Numbered from the stretch's first letter, positions 51,059 to 60,916 are shown. The stretch is 64,000 bases of DNA from JANNBN01 sp031430595 (GCA_031430595.1 JANPBU010000047.1:1-64000), one strand, 5' to 3'. Notes: generated by a model not told the origin, from the sequence alone. Program-made: numbers and translations.

Positions 51059-51274
51059 CTTGTCAGAAGAGACCTTCCCTCGAGGAAGGCGCCGACGGCG
51101 CAGGGCCCAAACCGTCACCGGCCAGGTTCGAACGCTCAGGCAAAGAGGACTGACAAGGCGTGAGTTAGTTACGCAACTTACGTTCCTCGCTGGAGAGAGG
51201 CTCACCAACGAGTGAGCCCACCGAAGGGGCAACGAGCACTCGTGCTTGCGAATCTCTCAGGTATCACGGACAGC
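51059..51274 (+). ncRNA. Tandem glycine riboswitch upstream of gcvT
   Basis: Two glycine aptamers are visible. The first (51059-51157) is closed by CTTGTCAG paired with CTGACAAG and has the core GGCGCCGACGGCGCA and ACGCTCAGGCAAAGAGGAC. The second (51189-51274) has CTGGAGAGA, CACCGAAGGGGCAA and AATCTCTCAGGTATCACGGA, very close to the consensus, closed by GCTG/CAGC. The linker of 31 bases (51158-51188) is longer than usual and can form a small GCGT/ACGC hairpin. The gcvT start follows 72 bases later with GAGG as ribosome-binding site, so glycine probably raises expression of the glycine-cleavage operon. The aptamer arrangement is seen directly; the mode of control is inferred. Confidence 0.93.
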
Positions 51275-51346
51275 GCGGCATCCCATAAGCAACTCAGCAA
51301 AAAGCTCAGTTCCCGATGCCCTGAACCCGAAAACCGAGGTAAACCC

Positions 51347-52552
51347 GTGCCCGAAAGTGCCAGCCCACTCCGCTGTACCGCCCTTCATATTCTTCATCAG
51401 GAATTGGGTGGTCGAATGGTTCCCTTTGCCGGATGGTCGATGCCGGTTCAGTACCCGACAGGTGTTGCAGCAGAACATCTTCATTGTCGTGCAGCTGCTT
51501 CGTTGTTCGACGTGTCGCATATGGCGCAACTCAGTCTTCGATCTGCGGACGGTACCCACGCAGTGTTGGCGGCCCTTGAGAGCGTCATCCCCGCTGACCT
51601 GATTGGTCTGGCCCCGTTTCAGCAGCGATACGGGCTCTTGACGACGCAATCCGGTGGGATTCGTGACGATTGCATGGTGACCAGGCGAGACAGCGACGTG
51701 TTCATGGTGGTGAACGCATCGAATGCTGAAGCAGACATTGACTACCTCCGGGCGGCCCTTCCGCCCTCGATCGCCATCACGCCTCTCGCCGACCAGTCAC
51801 TCGTTGCGTTACAGGGGCCGCTGGCAGTGTCAGCTATTCGCAGCCTCGACCCGGCGGTCGACAGCCTGATCTTTATGACGGGCGAGTTTCTCTCGCTCGA
51901 CGGAATCGATTGCTTCACCACTCGGTCGGGCTACACCGGAGAAGACGGATTTGAGATATCGGTTCCGACGAATTCAGCCGAGCACCTCGCCCGATTCTTA
52001 CTGAACATTGCCAATGTGGCACCCGCCGGGCTGGGGGCACGCGACACACTTCGACTCGAAGCCGGTTTGTGCCTCCATGGGCACGACATCTCGCTTGATA
52101 CTTCTCCGATTGAGGCTGCACTGACCTGGGCCATTCCCAAAGTACGTCGCGCTGGCGGTGAGCGAGCAGGTTGCTACCCGGGCGCCGAGATAATCGAACA
52201 CCAACTCACCAGCGGGCCGACTCGCCGAAGGGTTGGGCTTACTTCTGATGAACGTGTCCCGGTTCGTGAAGGCGCAACGATTGTGAATCATCACGGCGTA
52301 CAAGTCGGCAGAGTTACGAGTGGCACCGTCACGCCAACGCTTGGCCGACCCATCGCAATGGCCTATCTCGATACTGAACTCGCTACAGCCAGCGCTGCCG
52401 CCCCCACCAAGGGTTCAGTGTTCGCCGAGGTACGCGGCAAACAGGTTCTCATGGCCATAACAACCATGCCGTTTGTGCCACATAAATATGTACGCAGACC
52501 TTCTGTACGCACACCAACCACTAGCACCTCACCTGACTCGGAGCAATCATGA
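51347..52552 (+). CDS. gcvT: Glycine cleavage system T protein (aminomethyltransferase)
   Basis: A 401-aa T protein. It begins SPLRCTALHILHQELGGRMV and includes PFAGWSMPVQYPTGVAAEH, the folate-domain start, SLFDVSHMAQL, the catalytic region RDDCMVTRRD, and RSGYTGEDGFEISVP (G-Y-T-G-E-D-G). GARDTLRLEAGLCLHGHD binds tetrahydrofolate. It transfers the methylene group to THF, releasing ammonia. I choose GTG 51347, preceded by GAGG (51336-51339); the frame is open back into the riboswitch, which cannot be coding. It overlaps gcvH by 4 bases. Confidence 0.95.
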   Translation: MPESASPLRCTALHILHQELGGRMVPFAGWSMPVQYPTGVAAEHLHCRAAASLFDVSHMAQLSLRSADGTHAVLAALESVIPADLIGLAPFQQRYGLLTTQSGGIRDDCMVTRRDSDVFMVVNASNAEADIDYLRAALPPSIAITPLADQSLVALQGPLAVSAIRSLDPAVDSLIFMTGEFLSLDGIDCFTTRSGYTGEDGFEISVPTNSAEHLARFLLNIANVAPAGLGARDTLRLEAGLCLHGHDISLDTSPIEAALTWAIPKVRRAGGERAGCYPGAEIIEHQLTSGPTRRRVGLTSDERVPVREGATIVNHHGVQVGRVTSGTVTPTLGRPIAMAYLDTELATASAAAPTKGSVFAEVRGKQVLMAITTMPFVPHKYVRRPSVRTPTTSTSPDSEQS

Positions 52553-52926
52553 CCACATACTTCACCCCAGAACATGAATGGATCACCATTGATGAGGCCG
52601 GCAACGCTACGGTTGGCATCACTGACCACGCCCAAGAAGCACTTGGCGACGTCGTGTTCGTCGATTTTCCGACTGTCGGTTTTGCGATTGATGCAGGAGG
52701 AAACGCCGGTGTCGTTGAATCGGTGAAAGCCGTAAGCGACATTTACTGTCCGGTCGCCGGCACCGTAACTGAAGTCAACGACGCCCTGTCGACTGACCCA
52801 ACCACGGTGAATTCAGACCCACAGGGTGCCGGGTGGTTCTTTAAACTCTCTGGCGTCGACCCCTCCGCGCTTGACGGCATGATGGACGAAGCCGCCTACA
52901 CCACCTACCTCACGACGCTGCCATGA
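52549..52926 (+). CDS. gcvH: Glycine cleavage system H protein
   Basis: A 125-aa lipoyl carrier. TPEHEWITIDEAGNATVGIT opens the family pattern; the lipoylated Lys is in GVVESVKAVSDIYCPVAG (E-S-V-K-A), and the C-terminus has NSDPQGAGWFFKLS. It shuttles the aminomethyl group between P, T and L proteins. ATGA overlaps join it to gcvT upstream and gcvP downstream, so the three are translated as a coupled unit. The L protein and lipoylation enzymes are not in this window. Confidence 0.96.
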   Translation: MTTYFTPEHEWITIDEAGNATVGITDHAQEALGDVVFVDFPTVGFAIDAGGNAGVVESVKAVSDIYCPVAGTVTEVNDALSTDPTTVNSDPQGAGWFFKLSGVDPSALDGMMDEAAYTTYLTTLP

Positions 52927-55814
52927 GTGCACTCGATGAACTGCGAGAACTTGAGTTCGCCACAGAATTCACTGGCCGACATATCGGTATCGATGCCGAG
53001 GAAGAAGCAACGATGCTTCGGGTCATTGGGGTGTCAAGCCGGGCCGAGCTTATCGCCGAGGTGCTGCCTCCATCAATAGCGCGGATACACCCCATGATGC
53101 TTCCAGAGCCGGTGACCGAGCAGGACGCGCTGAGTGAACTACGCATGATCGCCAACCGCAATTCGGTGTTGAGGTCATTTATCGGACAGGGGTATTCGCC
53201 GTGTCACATACCGGCTGTCATTCAACGCAACATTCTTGAAAGCCCGGCCTGGTACACCGCCTACACGCCGTACCAGGCAGAAATTTCCCAAGGACGCCTT
53301 GAAGCTCTGATCAATTTTCAGACCATGGTGTGCGACCTCACCGCAATGGACATATCAAATGCTTCAATGCTCGACGAAGCAACCGCTGCCGCAGAAGCCA
53401 TCATGTTGGCCCACCGGGTCAGCAAGTCAACCAGCGAAGTAGTTCTGGTCGATGATGGTTGCCACCCGCAAACCATTGCTGTGATCAAGACCCGTTGCGA
53501 ACCCCTCGACATTGAAGTAATCGTAGGTTCACTTACACTCCTTATCGAAACCACTGATTGTTTTGCCGTTGTTGCGCAGTACCCGTCAACCACCGGGGTC
53601 ATCAACGATATCCAACCAATCGTTGACGGCGCTCACCAACAGGGCGCCCTCGTGATCGTCGCAACCGATCTGCTTGCCCTCACGCTTCTGAGGCCACCAG
53701 GCGAATGGGGAGCCGACATCGTTGTAGGAAATAGCCAACGATTTGGCGTACCCATGGCCGGTGGCGGCCCACACGCCGCGTTCTTCGCCTGCCGCGATTC
53801 CCACAAGCGGTCGCTTCCCGGCCGGCTCGTTGGGGTGAGCGTTGATGCACATGGTAAGCCCGCGTATCGTTTGGCGTTACAAACCCGTGAACAGCACATT
53901 CGCCGTGAGAAGGCGACGTCAAACATTTGTACGGCGCAAGTTCTACTGGCGGTGATGGCCAGTATGTATGCCGTTTACCACGGGCCGAACGGGCTGCGCC
54001 GAATTGCCAACCGAACGGCACAACTCACGAGCATTCTCGCATCTGGCTTGCGTTCCATAGGGTGGGGCATCAGCGGAGCAACAGCATTCGACACCATCAC
54101 CGTCGATTCAGGAGAAAACACCGAGGTGATTTTGGCTACGGCTATCGAAGGCGGAGCAAATTTGCGCCGCACTTCAAACTCAGAAATCGGAATCAGTTTG
54201 GATGAAACATGTACGCGCGCAGATGTTGAAAGGATTTGGTCGTGGTTTGCGTTGACCCCCGGAAACATCCCCGACTTCGACACCACAGCAGTACGTTCAC
54301 CGTCGCTCATTCCTGAACCGCAGCGACGCACAACCTCGTTTCTGAGTCATCCGGTATTTAACACACACCGCTCTGAAACCCAGATGCTTCGCTACATACG
54401 TTCGCTCTCAGATAAAGACTTGGCCCTTGACCGAACCATGATCCCGCTTGGCTCGTGCACCATGAAACTGAACGCCACAAGCGAGATGCTTCCAATCACG
54501 TGGCCCGAGTTCGCGAACATGCATCCGTTTGCACCAGCTGAACAACAGGCTGGCTATCACGAACTTGATCGACAGCTCTGTAGTTGGTTGGCAGAGGTGA
54601 CCGGTTATACCGGTGTGTCACTACAACCCAATGCTGGCTCTCAAGGTGAGTTCGCCGGCCTTCTCACTATTCGCGCGTATCACCGCGCCATGGGTGAACA
54701 CCATCGCAGCGTTTGTCTCATTCCCGAATCTGCCCACGGAACGAATCCGGCCAGCGCGCAGATGGCTGGCATGAAGGTCGTTGTTGTTGCTTGCGATGAG
54801 CGGGGCAACATTGATATCGACGACTTACGGGCCAAATGCGTGCTTCACTCTGCCAATTTGGCGGCCGCAATGATCACGTACCCATCGACCTACGGGGTGT
54901 TTGATAATCGTGTCAGAGAACTGTGCGCGCTGGTTCATGACCATGGGGGTCGGGTGTACATCGACGGGGCCAACATGAATGCTTTGGTCGGTCTTGCCGG
55001 GCCCGGAGAATTTGGAGGCGACGTCAGTCATCTGAACCTTCACAAAACGTTCTGCATCCCCCACGGTGGTGGCGGGCCAGGCGTTGGCCCAGTTTGTGTG
55101 GTCGATGATCTTGTTCCGTTTCTGCCTCACCACATCACGACCACGACACCGACGCCGAATGGCCCACGTGTCGGTGCGGTGTCAGCTGCCCCGTTGGGTA
55201 ACGCTGGGGTTCTACCTATTAGTTGGATGTACATCCGAATGATGGGGTCAGCTGGGCTCACTGCGGCCACAGAAGTAGCAATCCTCAACGCCAACTACGT
55301 AGCGGCTCGGCTCGCACCGCACTACGACATTCGCTTTCACAGTGGATCAGCCGGTGTCGTCGGTGGAGGCGTTGCGCACGAATGCATTCTCGACCTACGT
55401 GAGCTTAAAGAGGCGACGGGCGTGAGTGCTGAAGACGTCGCGAAGCGCCTCATCGACTACGGCTTTCACGCGCCAACACTGAGCTTTCCGGTAGCTGGGA
55501 CGCTCATGGTTGAACCTACCGAGAGTGAATCGCTCGAAGAACTCGACCGGTTCTGTGACGCAATGATCAGCATTCGCCACGAAATTTCCCTGATCGAACA
55601 AGGCGAGTGGGACCGCGATGACAACCCGCTGAAGCATGCTCCACATACCGCGCTGAGTATCGCTGCTGATGACTGGAAACATGGATACAGCCGAGAAGAT
55701 GCGGCGTACCCAGTTGCGTCGCTCAAAACGGGTGGAAAGTATTGGCCGCCGGTTGGCCGGGTCGACAACGTTCACGGTGACCGAAACCTGTTTTGCTCGT
55801 GTGTTCCGACGTAA
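52923..55814 (+). CDS. gcvP: Glycine dehydrogenase (decarboxylating), fused P protein
   Basis: A 963-aa P protein combining both halves. The N-terminal half has FIGQGYSPCHIPAVIQRNIL and TPYQAEISQGRLEALINFQT (T-P-Y-Q-x-E-x-x-Q-G). The C-terminal half has MIPLGSCTMKLNATSEM, PNAGSQGEFAGL and the PLP-binding Lys in HLNLHKTFCIPHGGGGPG. It decarboxylates glycine and loads the aminomethyl group onto GcvH. It is full-length and the last gene of the riboswitch-controlled operon. A weak hairpin at 55841-55855 follows. Confidence 0.96.
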   Translation: MSALDELRELEFATEFTGRHIGIDAEEEATMLRVIGVSSRAELIAEVLPPSIARIHPMMLPEPVTEQDALSELRMIANRNSVLRSFIGQGYSPCHIPAVIQRNILESPAWYTAYTPYQAEISQGRLEALINFQTMVCDLTAMDISNASMLDEATAAAEAIMLAHRVSKSTSEVVLVDDGCHPQTIAVIKTRCEPLDIEVIVGSLTLLIETTDCFAVVAQYPSTTGVINDIQPIVDGAHQQGALVIVATDLLALTLLRPPGEWGADIVVGNSQRFGVPMAGGGPHAAFFACRDSHKRSLPGRLVGVSVDAHGKPAYRLALQTREQHIRREKATSNICTAQVLLAVMASMYAVYHGPNGLRRIANRTAQLTSILASGLRSIGWGISGATAFDTITVDSGENTEVILATAIEGGANLRRTSNSEIGISLDETCTRADVERIWSWFALTPGNIPDFDTTAVRSPSLIPEPQRRTTSFLSHPVFNTHRSETQMLRYIRSLSDKDLALDRTMIPLGSCTMKLNATSEMLPITWPEFANMHPFAPAEQQAGYHELDRQLCSWLAEVTGYTGVSLQPNAGSQGEFAGLLTIRAYHRAMGEHHRSVCLIPESAHGTNPASAQMAGMKVVVVACDERGNIDIDDLRAKCVLHSANLAAAMITYPSTYGVFDNRVRELCALVHDHGGRVYIDGANMNALVGLAGPGEFGGDVSHLNLHKTFCIPHGGGGPGVGPVCVVDDLVPFLPHHITTTTPTPNGPRVGAVSAAPLGNAGVLPISWMYIRMMGSAGLTAATEVAILNANYVAARLAPHYDIRFHSGSAGVVGGGVAHECILDLRELKEATGVSAEDVAKRLIDYGFHAPTLSFPVAGTLMVEPTESESLEELDRFCDAMISIRHEISLIEQGEWDRDDNPLKHAPHTALSIAADDWKHGYSREDAAYPVASLKTGGKYWPPVGRVDNVHGDRNLFCSCVPT

Positions 55815-55840
55815 TAAGACGATCACCGCACCTTTGAAAT

Positions 55841-55855
55841 ACCACTCATAGTGGT
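55841..55855 (+). terminator. Weak hairpin after gcvP
   Basis: ACCACT (55841-55846) pairs with AGTGGT (55850-55855) around CAT, 27 bases after the gcvP stop. The stem is only six pairs and no U tract follows. It may contribute to termination, but read-through into the glycan genes is possible. Confidence 0.3.
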
Positions 55856-55946
55856 GCTATTCGGTTTGGTGACTCTTGGGTGTTTTGACTCTGTCAGACT
55901 GGGAGTGCGCAACGGAGCGCTAAAGGTCAAAGGGGGGCGACGACCT

Positions 55947-57803
55947 GTGACAACTGCATCATCCATTTTTGCCCGGCTACTACGTCTACCGCTACCTCGA
56001 ACGTTTCACCGTTGGTTCGGTGCAATCAAGGTAGGGCTCGATGTCGCTGCCTGGGCTACAGCCCTTATCTGTGCTGCGATAGTGCGCTATCGCATTGCTG
56101 GAATTGGGATGTCTAACACCACGGTTTTACGGGCGATCGGCGTTGTCACGCTTGCGCAGGTTGCCTCTGGCTGGAAGTTCAATTTGTACCGAGGCGGATG
56201 GCGTTATGGAAGCTTCGACGAAGTAGCTGCGTTGACGCGAACAGTGGGATTTGCCACCCTCATCGGTGGAATTTCTGAACTTTTCCGTAACCCAAGAGTA
56301 CCGCTCTCTGCGTTTTTTATTGGTTCGTGTTTCGCGTTACTCATCATGATCTCGACTCGCTATGTATGGAGGCTGGTGCAAGAACTTCGACGTCGACCAG
56401 AAGCGACGGACGCTGAGCGTTTACTCATTTACGGTGCCGGTGACCGAGGGTTCGGCATCGTCCAAGACCTGCTCACCGATAAAGTTGGTCAGTACGTGCC
56501 GGTTGCGTTTATCGACGACGACCCAACGAAAAGTCGACTGACCATACGCGGCATACACGTACGCGGGTCGCGTGCTTCAATTGGACTGGTGGCCCGCGAG
56601 TACCGAGCATCGTCGCTTCTCATCGCAATGACGTCGGTTCCGGCGGACCTCATGCGTGAAGTACTTGCAATCGCTGACAGTTGCGACCCGCCTCTTCAAG
56701 TGAAGGTGCTATCACCACTTGCGGAGCTCTTCGGGACTGACTCATCGCAGATACAAGATCTCACCGAAGAAGACCTTCTTGGCCGACGACGCATCGATAC
56801 TGACGTCGAATCGATAGCAGCATATGTGCGCGGCAAACGGGTACTCGTTACCGGTGCTGGGGGAAGCATCGGCAGCGAACTTTGCCGTCAACTTGTGGCT
56901 CACCAGCCAGCGGAACTTCTCATGCTCGACCGCGACGAATCGGCCCTTCATGCCGTGCAGTTAACCCTTGAAGGTCGGGCCCTACTTGACACGCCAAACG
57001 TGATTTTGGCCGATCTTCGCGACCAGCCAAGAGTCGATCAAATCTTTGATCTTCATCGCCCGCAAGTGGTCTTTCATGCCGCTGCACTTAAGCATCTTCC
57101 CCTGCTCGAGTCATATCCGGCCGAAGCGGTTAAGAGCAACGTATGGGGCACCAGCACGGTTCTGCAAGCTGCCATGAAGTATGACGTTGAACGGTTCGTG
57201 AACATATCAACCGATAAGGCTGCCGACCCGACGAGCGTGCTCGGGTATTCAAAGCGACTCGCTGAACGGCTGACGGCCTTCGCCGCAGATACCGCTACTA
57301 CCGGAACGTATGTGAGCGTACGGTTTGGAAATGTTCTTGGGAGTCGTGGAAGCGTGTTGCACACGTTCCGAAGTCAAATTGCTGAGGGTGGCCCGCTTAC
57401 GCTTACTCATCCAGATATAACTCGTTTCTTTATGCTGATTCCTGAAGCTGTTCAGCTCGTCATACAAGCTGGTGCCATAGGGCGGCAGGGTGAAGTGATG
57501 GTGCTCGACATGGGTGAACCGGTAAAAATTGCTGACATGGCCAACGCGCTTATTCGGCGAAGCCGACGCCCAATCGAATTGGTCTATACCGGCCTGCGCG
57601 AAGGCGAAAAACTGCACGAAGACTTACTCGGCGCTCAAGATATTGATTCGCGACCCTTTCACCACCTCATCGTGCACAGCACGGTTCCGCCACTCTGTTT
57701 CGGGTCGGTCCGCGGCGTTGACGTGAAATCGTCACCCGATTTGTTACGCAATTCGCTCAAAGGGCTGTGCAACGTTTCGGGGCAATGTCGACACTCAAGC
57801 TGA
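55947..57803 (+). CDS. PglF/WbpM/CapD-type membrane sugar-nucleotide dehydratase, copy 1
   Basis: A 618-aa protein. Four N-terminal helices (about 25-140) are followed by a CoA-binding-like Rossmann domain (LLIYGAGDRGFGIVQDLL) and the extended SDR catalytic domain (VLVTGAGGSIGSELCRQL; STDKAADPTSVLGYSKRLAE). The Asp-Lys of S-T-D-K-A acts in 4,6-dehydration of UDP-GlcNAc in PglF/WbpM. The Met-Gly-x-x-Lys motif of PglF reads L-G-Y-S-K here. GTG 55947 is chosen because AGGGGGG precedes it and it matches the start of the paralogue downstream. It probably makes the UDP-4-keto-6-deoxy sugar used by the adjacent aminotransferase. Confidence 0.9.
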   Translation: MTTASSIFARLLRLPLPRTFHRWFGAIKVGLDVAAWATALICAAIVRYRIAGIGMSNTTVLRAIGVVTLAQVASGWKFNLYRGGWRYGSFDEVAALTRTVGFATLIGGISELFRNPRVPLSAFFIGSCFALLIMISTRYVWRLVQELRRRPEATDAERLLIYGAGDRGFGIVQDLLTDKVGQYVPVAFIDDDPTKSRLTIRGIHVRGSRASIGLVAREYRASSLLIAMTSVPADLMREVLAIADSCDPPLQVKVLSPLAELFGTDSSQIQDLTEEDLLGRRRIDTDVESIAAYVRGKRVLVTGAGGSIGSELCRQLVAHQPAELLMLDRDESALHAVQLTLEGRALLDTPNVILADLRDQPRVDQIFDLHRPQVVFHAAALKHLPLLESYPAEAVKSNVWGTSTVLQAAMKYDVERFVNISTDKAADPTSVLGYSKRLAERLTAFAADTATTGTYVSVRFGNVLGSRGSVLHTFRSQIAEGGPLTLTHPDITRFFMLIPEAVQLVIQAGAIGRQGEVMVLDMGEPVKIADMANALIRRSRRPIELVYTGLREGEKLHEDLLGAQDIDSRPFHHLIVHSTVPPLCFGSVRGVDVKSSPDLLRNSLKGLCNVSGQCRHSS

Positions 57804-57921
57804 ACCTTCGCCTTCACGCAAGATGATGATTCAGTGTTCTCCCATTGTTTTTGGGGATTTTCGTCTGCAAGACTGACCACCCGCAAAGCATCTTTGGGCT
57901 GGAAACAGAGCAACGGAACCT

Positions 57922-59769
57922 ATGAAAACAACGAATTCGTTTGTGCGCCGTTGGATGCGTCGACCGCTTCCACGAGCGGTTCATCGCTGGTTTGGCCCCA
58001 TCAAACTCAGCTTTGATATTTTGGCTTGGGCGTGTTCGATTGTGTTTTCATCGCTCATCCGGCTGCAAATTGCCGGATCTGGAATCTCAACGCTGACCCT
58101 GCTGCGCGCGATTGGTTTCCTCGTTCTTGGACAACTGGGCTTCGGTTGGTACTTCGGCCTCTATCGCGGCGCTTGGCGGTACGGGAGCTTCGATGAGGTG
58201 GCGGCCCTCACCAAAACGGCGTTTATGGCGACTCTCGCTGGTTGTGGCGCCGAATACGCTTTTCATCCTCGAACGCCACTTTCCGCCGTACTCATAGGGG
58301 GTGTTATCGCCCTACTCATCATGATTTCAGTGAGGTACATATGGCGGCTGGTGCAAGAGGCCCGACGACGGCCCGACCCCGAAGAAGCTGAACGTTTATT
58401 GATTTATGGCGCAGGCGACAGAGGCTTTGGAATAGTTCAAGATCTTCTTAACGACAAGGGTGGCCGATACGTTCCGGTTGCGCTCATCGATGACGATCCG
58501 GGGAAACGTCGACTGTCAATTCGAGGGATTCACGTTGAAGGCGACCGTCAGATGATCACCCTCTTGGCTCGCGAATATCGTGCAACCGCCCTCTTGGTCG
58601 CAATGACCTCGGTACCAGCCGAGCTCATCGCTGAGGTTCTTGCAATTGCCGACGAGATCGACCCGCCACTGAGGGTAAAAGTGCTTTCGCCACTGACCCA
58701 CCTATTTGGTGGAGCCGATGCGTCGCAGATCCAAGACCTCACCGAAGAAGACCTACTTGGTCGCCGACGAGTGGAAACCGATGTCGAAGGTATAGCCGCA
58801 TACGTTCGAGACAAACGTGTTTTGGTAACGGGGGCAGGTGGAAGCATCGGAAGCGAACTATGTCGCCAACTGATTCGCTTCAACCCCGAAGCTTTACTGA
58901 TGCTCGATCGCGACGAATCAGCACTGCATGCCGTGCAACTTTCCATCGAAGGAAAAGCGTTACTTGACACACCAAACATGTTGCTGGCCGACCTCCGTGA
59001 TGCGCCCCGAATCGATGAGATTTTTGATCTCCATCGGCCTCATGTCGTATTTCACGCTGCAGCTTTGAAACACCTTCCGCTGCTTGAGTCGTATCCGGCC
59101 GAAGCAGTTAAGAGCAATGTTTGGGGCACCTGGGCAGTACTCGATGCTGCCATGAAGTACGGCGTCGATCGATTCGTCAACATCTCGACAGACAAAGCAG
59201 CTGACCCAACCAGCGTACTGGGGTATTCCAAACGTCTCGCAGAACGACTCACAGCCTTTGCGGCCACAACGGCCAACACCGGAACCTACGTGAGCGTACG
59301 ATTTGGAAATGTGTTGGGAAGCCGTGGCAGCGTATTGCATACCTTCCGAAGCCAGGTTGCCGGTGGGGGCCCGGTGACACTCACCCACCCCGATATCACC
59401 CGATACTTTATGCTTATACCTGAAGCTGTTCAGCTGGTGATCCAGGCCGGAGCCATTGGCAGCCAAGGCGAAGTACTCGTGCTTGACATGGGTACACCCG
59501 TGAAAATTGCTGACATGGCGAACGCATTGATTCGTCGAAGCCGCCGACCAATAGAAATCGTCTACACCGGTCTACGAGACGGAGAGAAGCTCCATGAAGA
59601 CCTGCTGGGAACGACGGAAAACGACGAGCGACCCCACCACCCACTGATTACCCACGCATCCGTCCCAGCCCTCTCCTTCGAAGCTGTTCGAGACATCGAC
59701 CTTGATGTCAAGCCCGACGAACTGCGAACAACATTGAGTGTGCTGTGCGACTACGAAACCGCGCAGTAG
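57922..59769 (+). CDS. PglF/WbpM/CapD-type membrane sugar-nucleotide dehydratase, copy 2
   Basis: A 615-aa paralogue of the preceding protein, colinear over its length: RPLPRAVHRWFGPIKLSFDI corresponds to the copy 1 start, YGAGDRGFGIVQDLLNDKGG and VTGAGGSIGSELCRQLIRF are nearly the same, and the catalytic S-T-D-K-A and L-G-Y-S-K-R are unchanged. The membrane helices and the last 40 residues differ more. Both copies look functional. It lies 118 bases after copy 1 and 13 bases before the aminotransferase, so it is the more tightly linked of the two. Confidence 0.9.
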   Translation: MKTTNSFVRRWMRRPLPRAVHRWFGPIKLSFDILAWACSIVFSSLIRLQIAGSGISTLTLLRAIGFLVLGQLGFGWYFGLYRGAWRYGSFDEVAALTKTAFMATLAGCGAEYAFHPRTPLSAVLIGGVIALLIMISVRYIWRLVQEARRRPDPEEAERLLIYGAGDRGFGIVQDLLNDKGGRYVPVALIDDDPGKRRLSIRGIHVEGDRQMITLLAREYRATALLVAMTSVPAELIAEVLAIADEIDPPLRVKVLSPLTHLFGGADASQIQDLTEEDLLGRRRVETDVEGIAAYVRDKRVLVTGAGGSIGSELCRQLIRFNPEALLMLDRDESALHAVQLSIEGKALLDTPNMLLADLRDAPRIDEIFDLHRPHVVFHAAALKHLPLLESYPAEAVKSNVWGTWAVLDAAMKYGVDRFVNISTDKAADPTSVLGYSKRLAERLTAFAATTANTGTYVSVRFGNVLGSRGSVLHTFRSQVAGGGPVTLTHPDITRYFMLIPEAVQLVIQAGAIGSQGEVLVLDMGTPVKIADMANALIRRSRRPIEIVYTGLRDGEKLHEDLLGTTENDERPHHPLITHASVPALSFEAVRDIDLDVKPDELRTTLSVLCDYETAQ

Positions 59770-59782
59770 CTAGGGTGGGGTG

Positions 59783-60916
59783 ATGGAGCGGATTCACCTT
59801 TCACCACCCGATGTTGGCGCACGGGAACGAGAGTTGCTCATCGCAGCCTTCGACTCGAACTGGATAGCTCCGGCCGGGCCTGACCTGGCGAAATTTGAAG
59901 AGCAGATTGCCGACTGGTGTGGCCGCCGCCATGCGGTGGCGTTGTCGAGTGGAACCGCAGCAATTCACCTTGGGTTCATTGTTTCTGGCGTTCAACGCGG
60001 CGACGACATACTAGTAAGCACATTTACATTTTCTGGGTCAGTGAACCCTGTTGCTTATGTTGGTGCTCGTCCTGTCTTTGTCGATAGCGAAGACCAAAGC
60101 TGGAACATCGACCCGAGCCTCGTCGAACGAGAGTTGGCCCGCAGGGTTACTTCGGGCGAGACCATGCCTGTTGCACTATTGGCCGTTGACCTATACGGCC
60201 AAACCCCAAATATGCCTGCCCTCTTTGAAGTCTGCGAACGATACGGGGTGCCCGTCTATGAAGATGCTGCCGAGGCTGTCGGAACCGTGTCGTTCGGTAA
60301 ACGGGGCGGAAGCTTTGGGTCGTGGTCGGCGGTATCGTTCAACGGAAACAAAATTGCTACAACAGGTGGTGGTGGCGCCTTTGTAACAGACGATGAACAA
60401 TTGGCTGCACGCGTACGATCGCTGTCTACCCAAGCACGGCTACCTGTTGCGCACTACGAGCATGCCGAGATCGGATACAACTATCGACTTTCGAATCTTC
60501 TCGCAGCTGTCGGACGCGGTCAGCTTGAATCGCTTCAACGTCGAATTGATCGAAGGCGTGAGATCTTCGAGCAATATCAACACGCATTTGTAGATGTTGC
60601 AGGACTAACCTGGCAACCGATTCCCAAATGGTCACGCCCAAACCATTGGCTTTCGTGTTTGGTGCTTGACCCTTCAATACATGGTTCCGGCCGTACTGAA
60701 GAAGTTCGCCTGGCAATGGAGGCCCACAACATTGAAACACGACCGCTGTGGAAGCCTATGCACCGCCAGCCCATATTCGAACGTTACCCCTCGATTCTAA
60801 ACGGTTTGTCCGATCGGTTGTTTGAAAACGGAATGTGCTTGCCTTCTGGTTCGTCGATGACTGACTCTGATCTTGACCGAGTGATCGAAGCTTTGGCACC
60901 CTTGTTACGCCGATGA
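59783..60916 (+). CDS. DegT/DnrJ/EryC1/StrS-family aminotransferase (PglE-like)
   Basis: A 377-aa PLP enzyme. The N-terminus RIHLSPPDVGARERELLIAA is followed by NWIAPAGPDLAKFEEQIADW. PLP is held by the Lys in SFNGNKIATTGGGGAF, with HAVALSSGTAAIHLGF for the phosphate and YEDAAEAVG for the ring contact Asp. The pattern is that of UDP-4-amino-4,6-dideoxy-sugar aminotransferases such as PglE, which use the keto-sugar made by PglF. ATG 59783 is used (GTG 59780 is one codon earlier). It overlaps the transferase gene by 4 bases. Confidence 0.92.
   Translation: MERIHLSPPDVGARERELLIAAFDSNWIAPAGPDLAKFEEQIADWCGRRHAVALSSGTAAIHLGFIVSGVQRGDDILVSTFTFSGSVNPVAYVGARPVFVDSEDQSWNIDPSLVERELARRVTSGETMPVALLAVDLYGQTPNMPALFEVCERYGVPVYEDAAEAVGTVSFGKRGGSFGSWSAVSFNGNKIATTGGGGAFVTDDEQLAARVRSLSTQARLPVAHYEHAEIGYNYRLSNLLAAVGRGQLESLQRRIDRRREIFEQYQHAFVDVAGLTWQPIPKWSRPNHWLSCLVLDPSIHGSGRTEEVRLAMEAHNIETRPLWKPMHRQPIFERYPSILNGLSDRLFENGMCLPSGSSMTDSDLDRVIEALAPLLRR

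Noticed and set aside
51212..51346. Upstream in-frame extension of gcvT
   Set aside because: It runs through the second glycine aptamer and its consensus core; GTG 51347 has a proper GAGG site and matches the family start.
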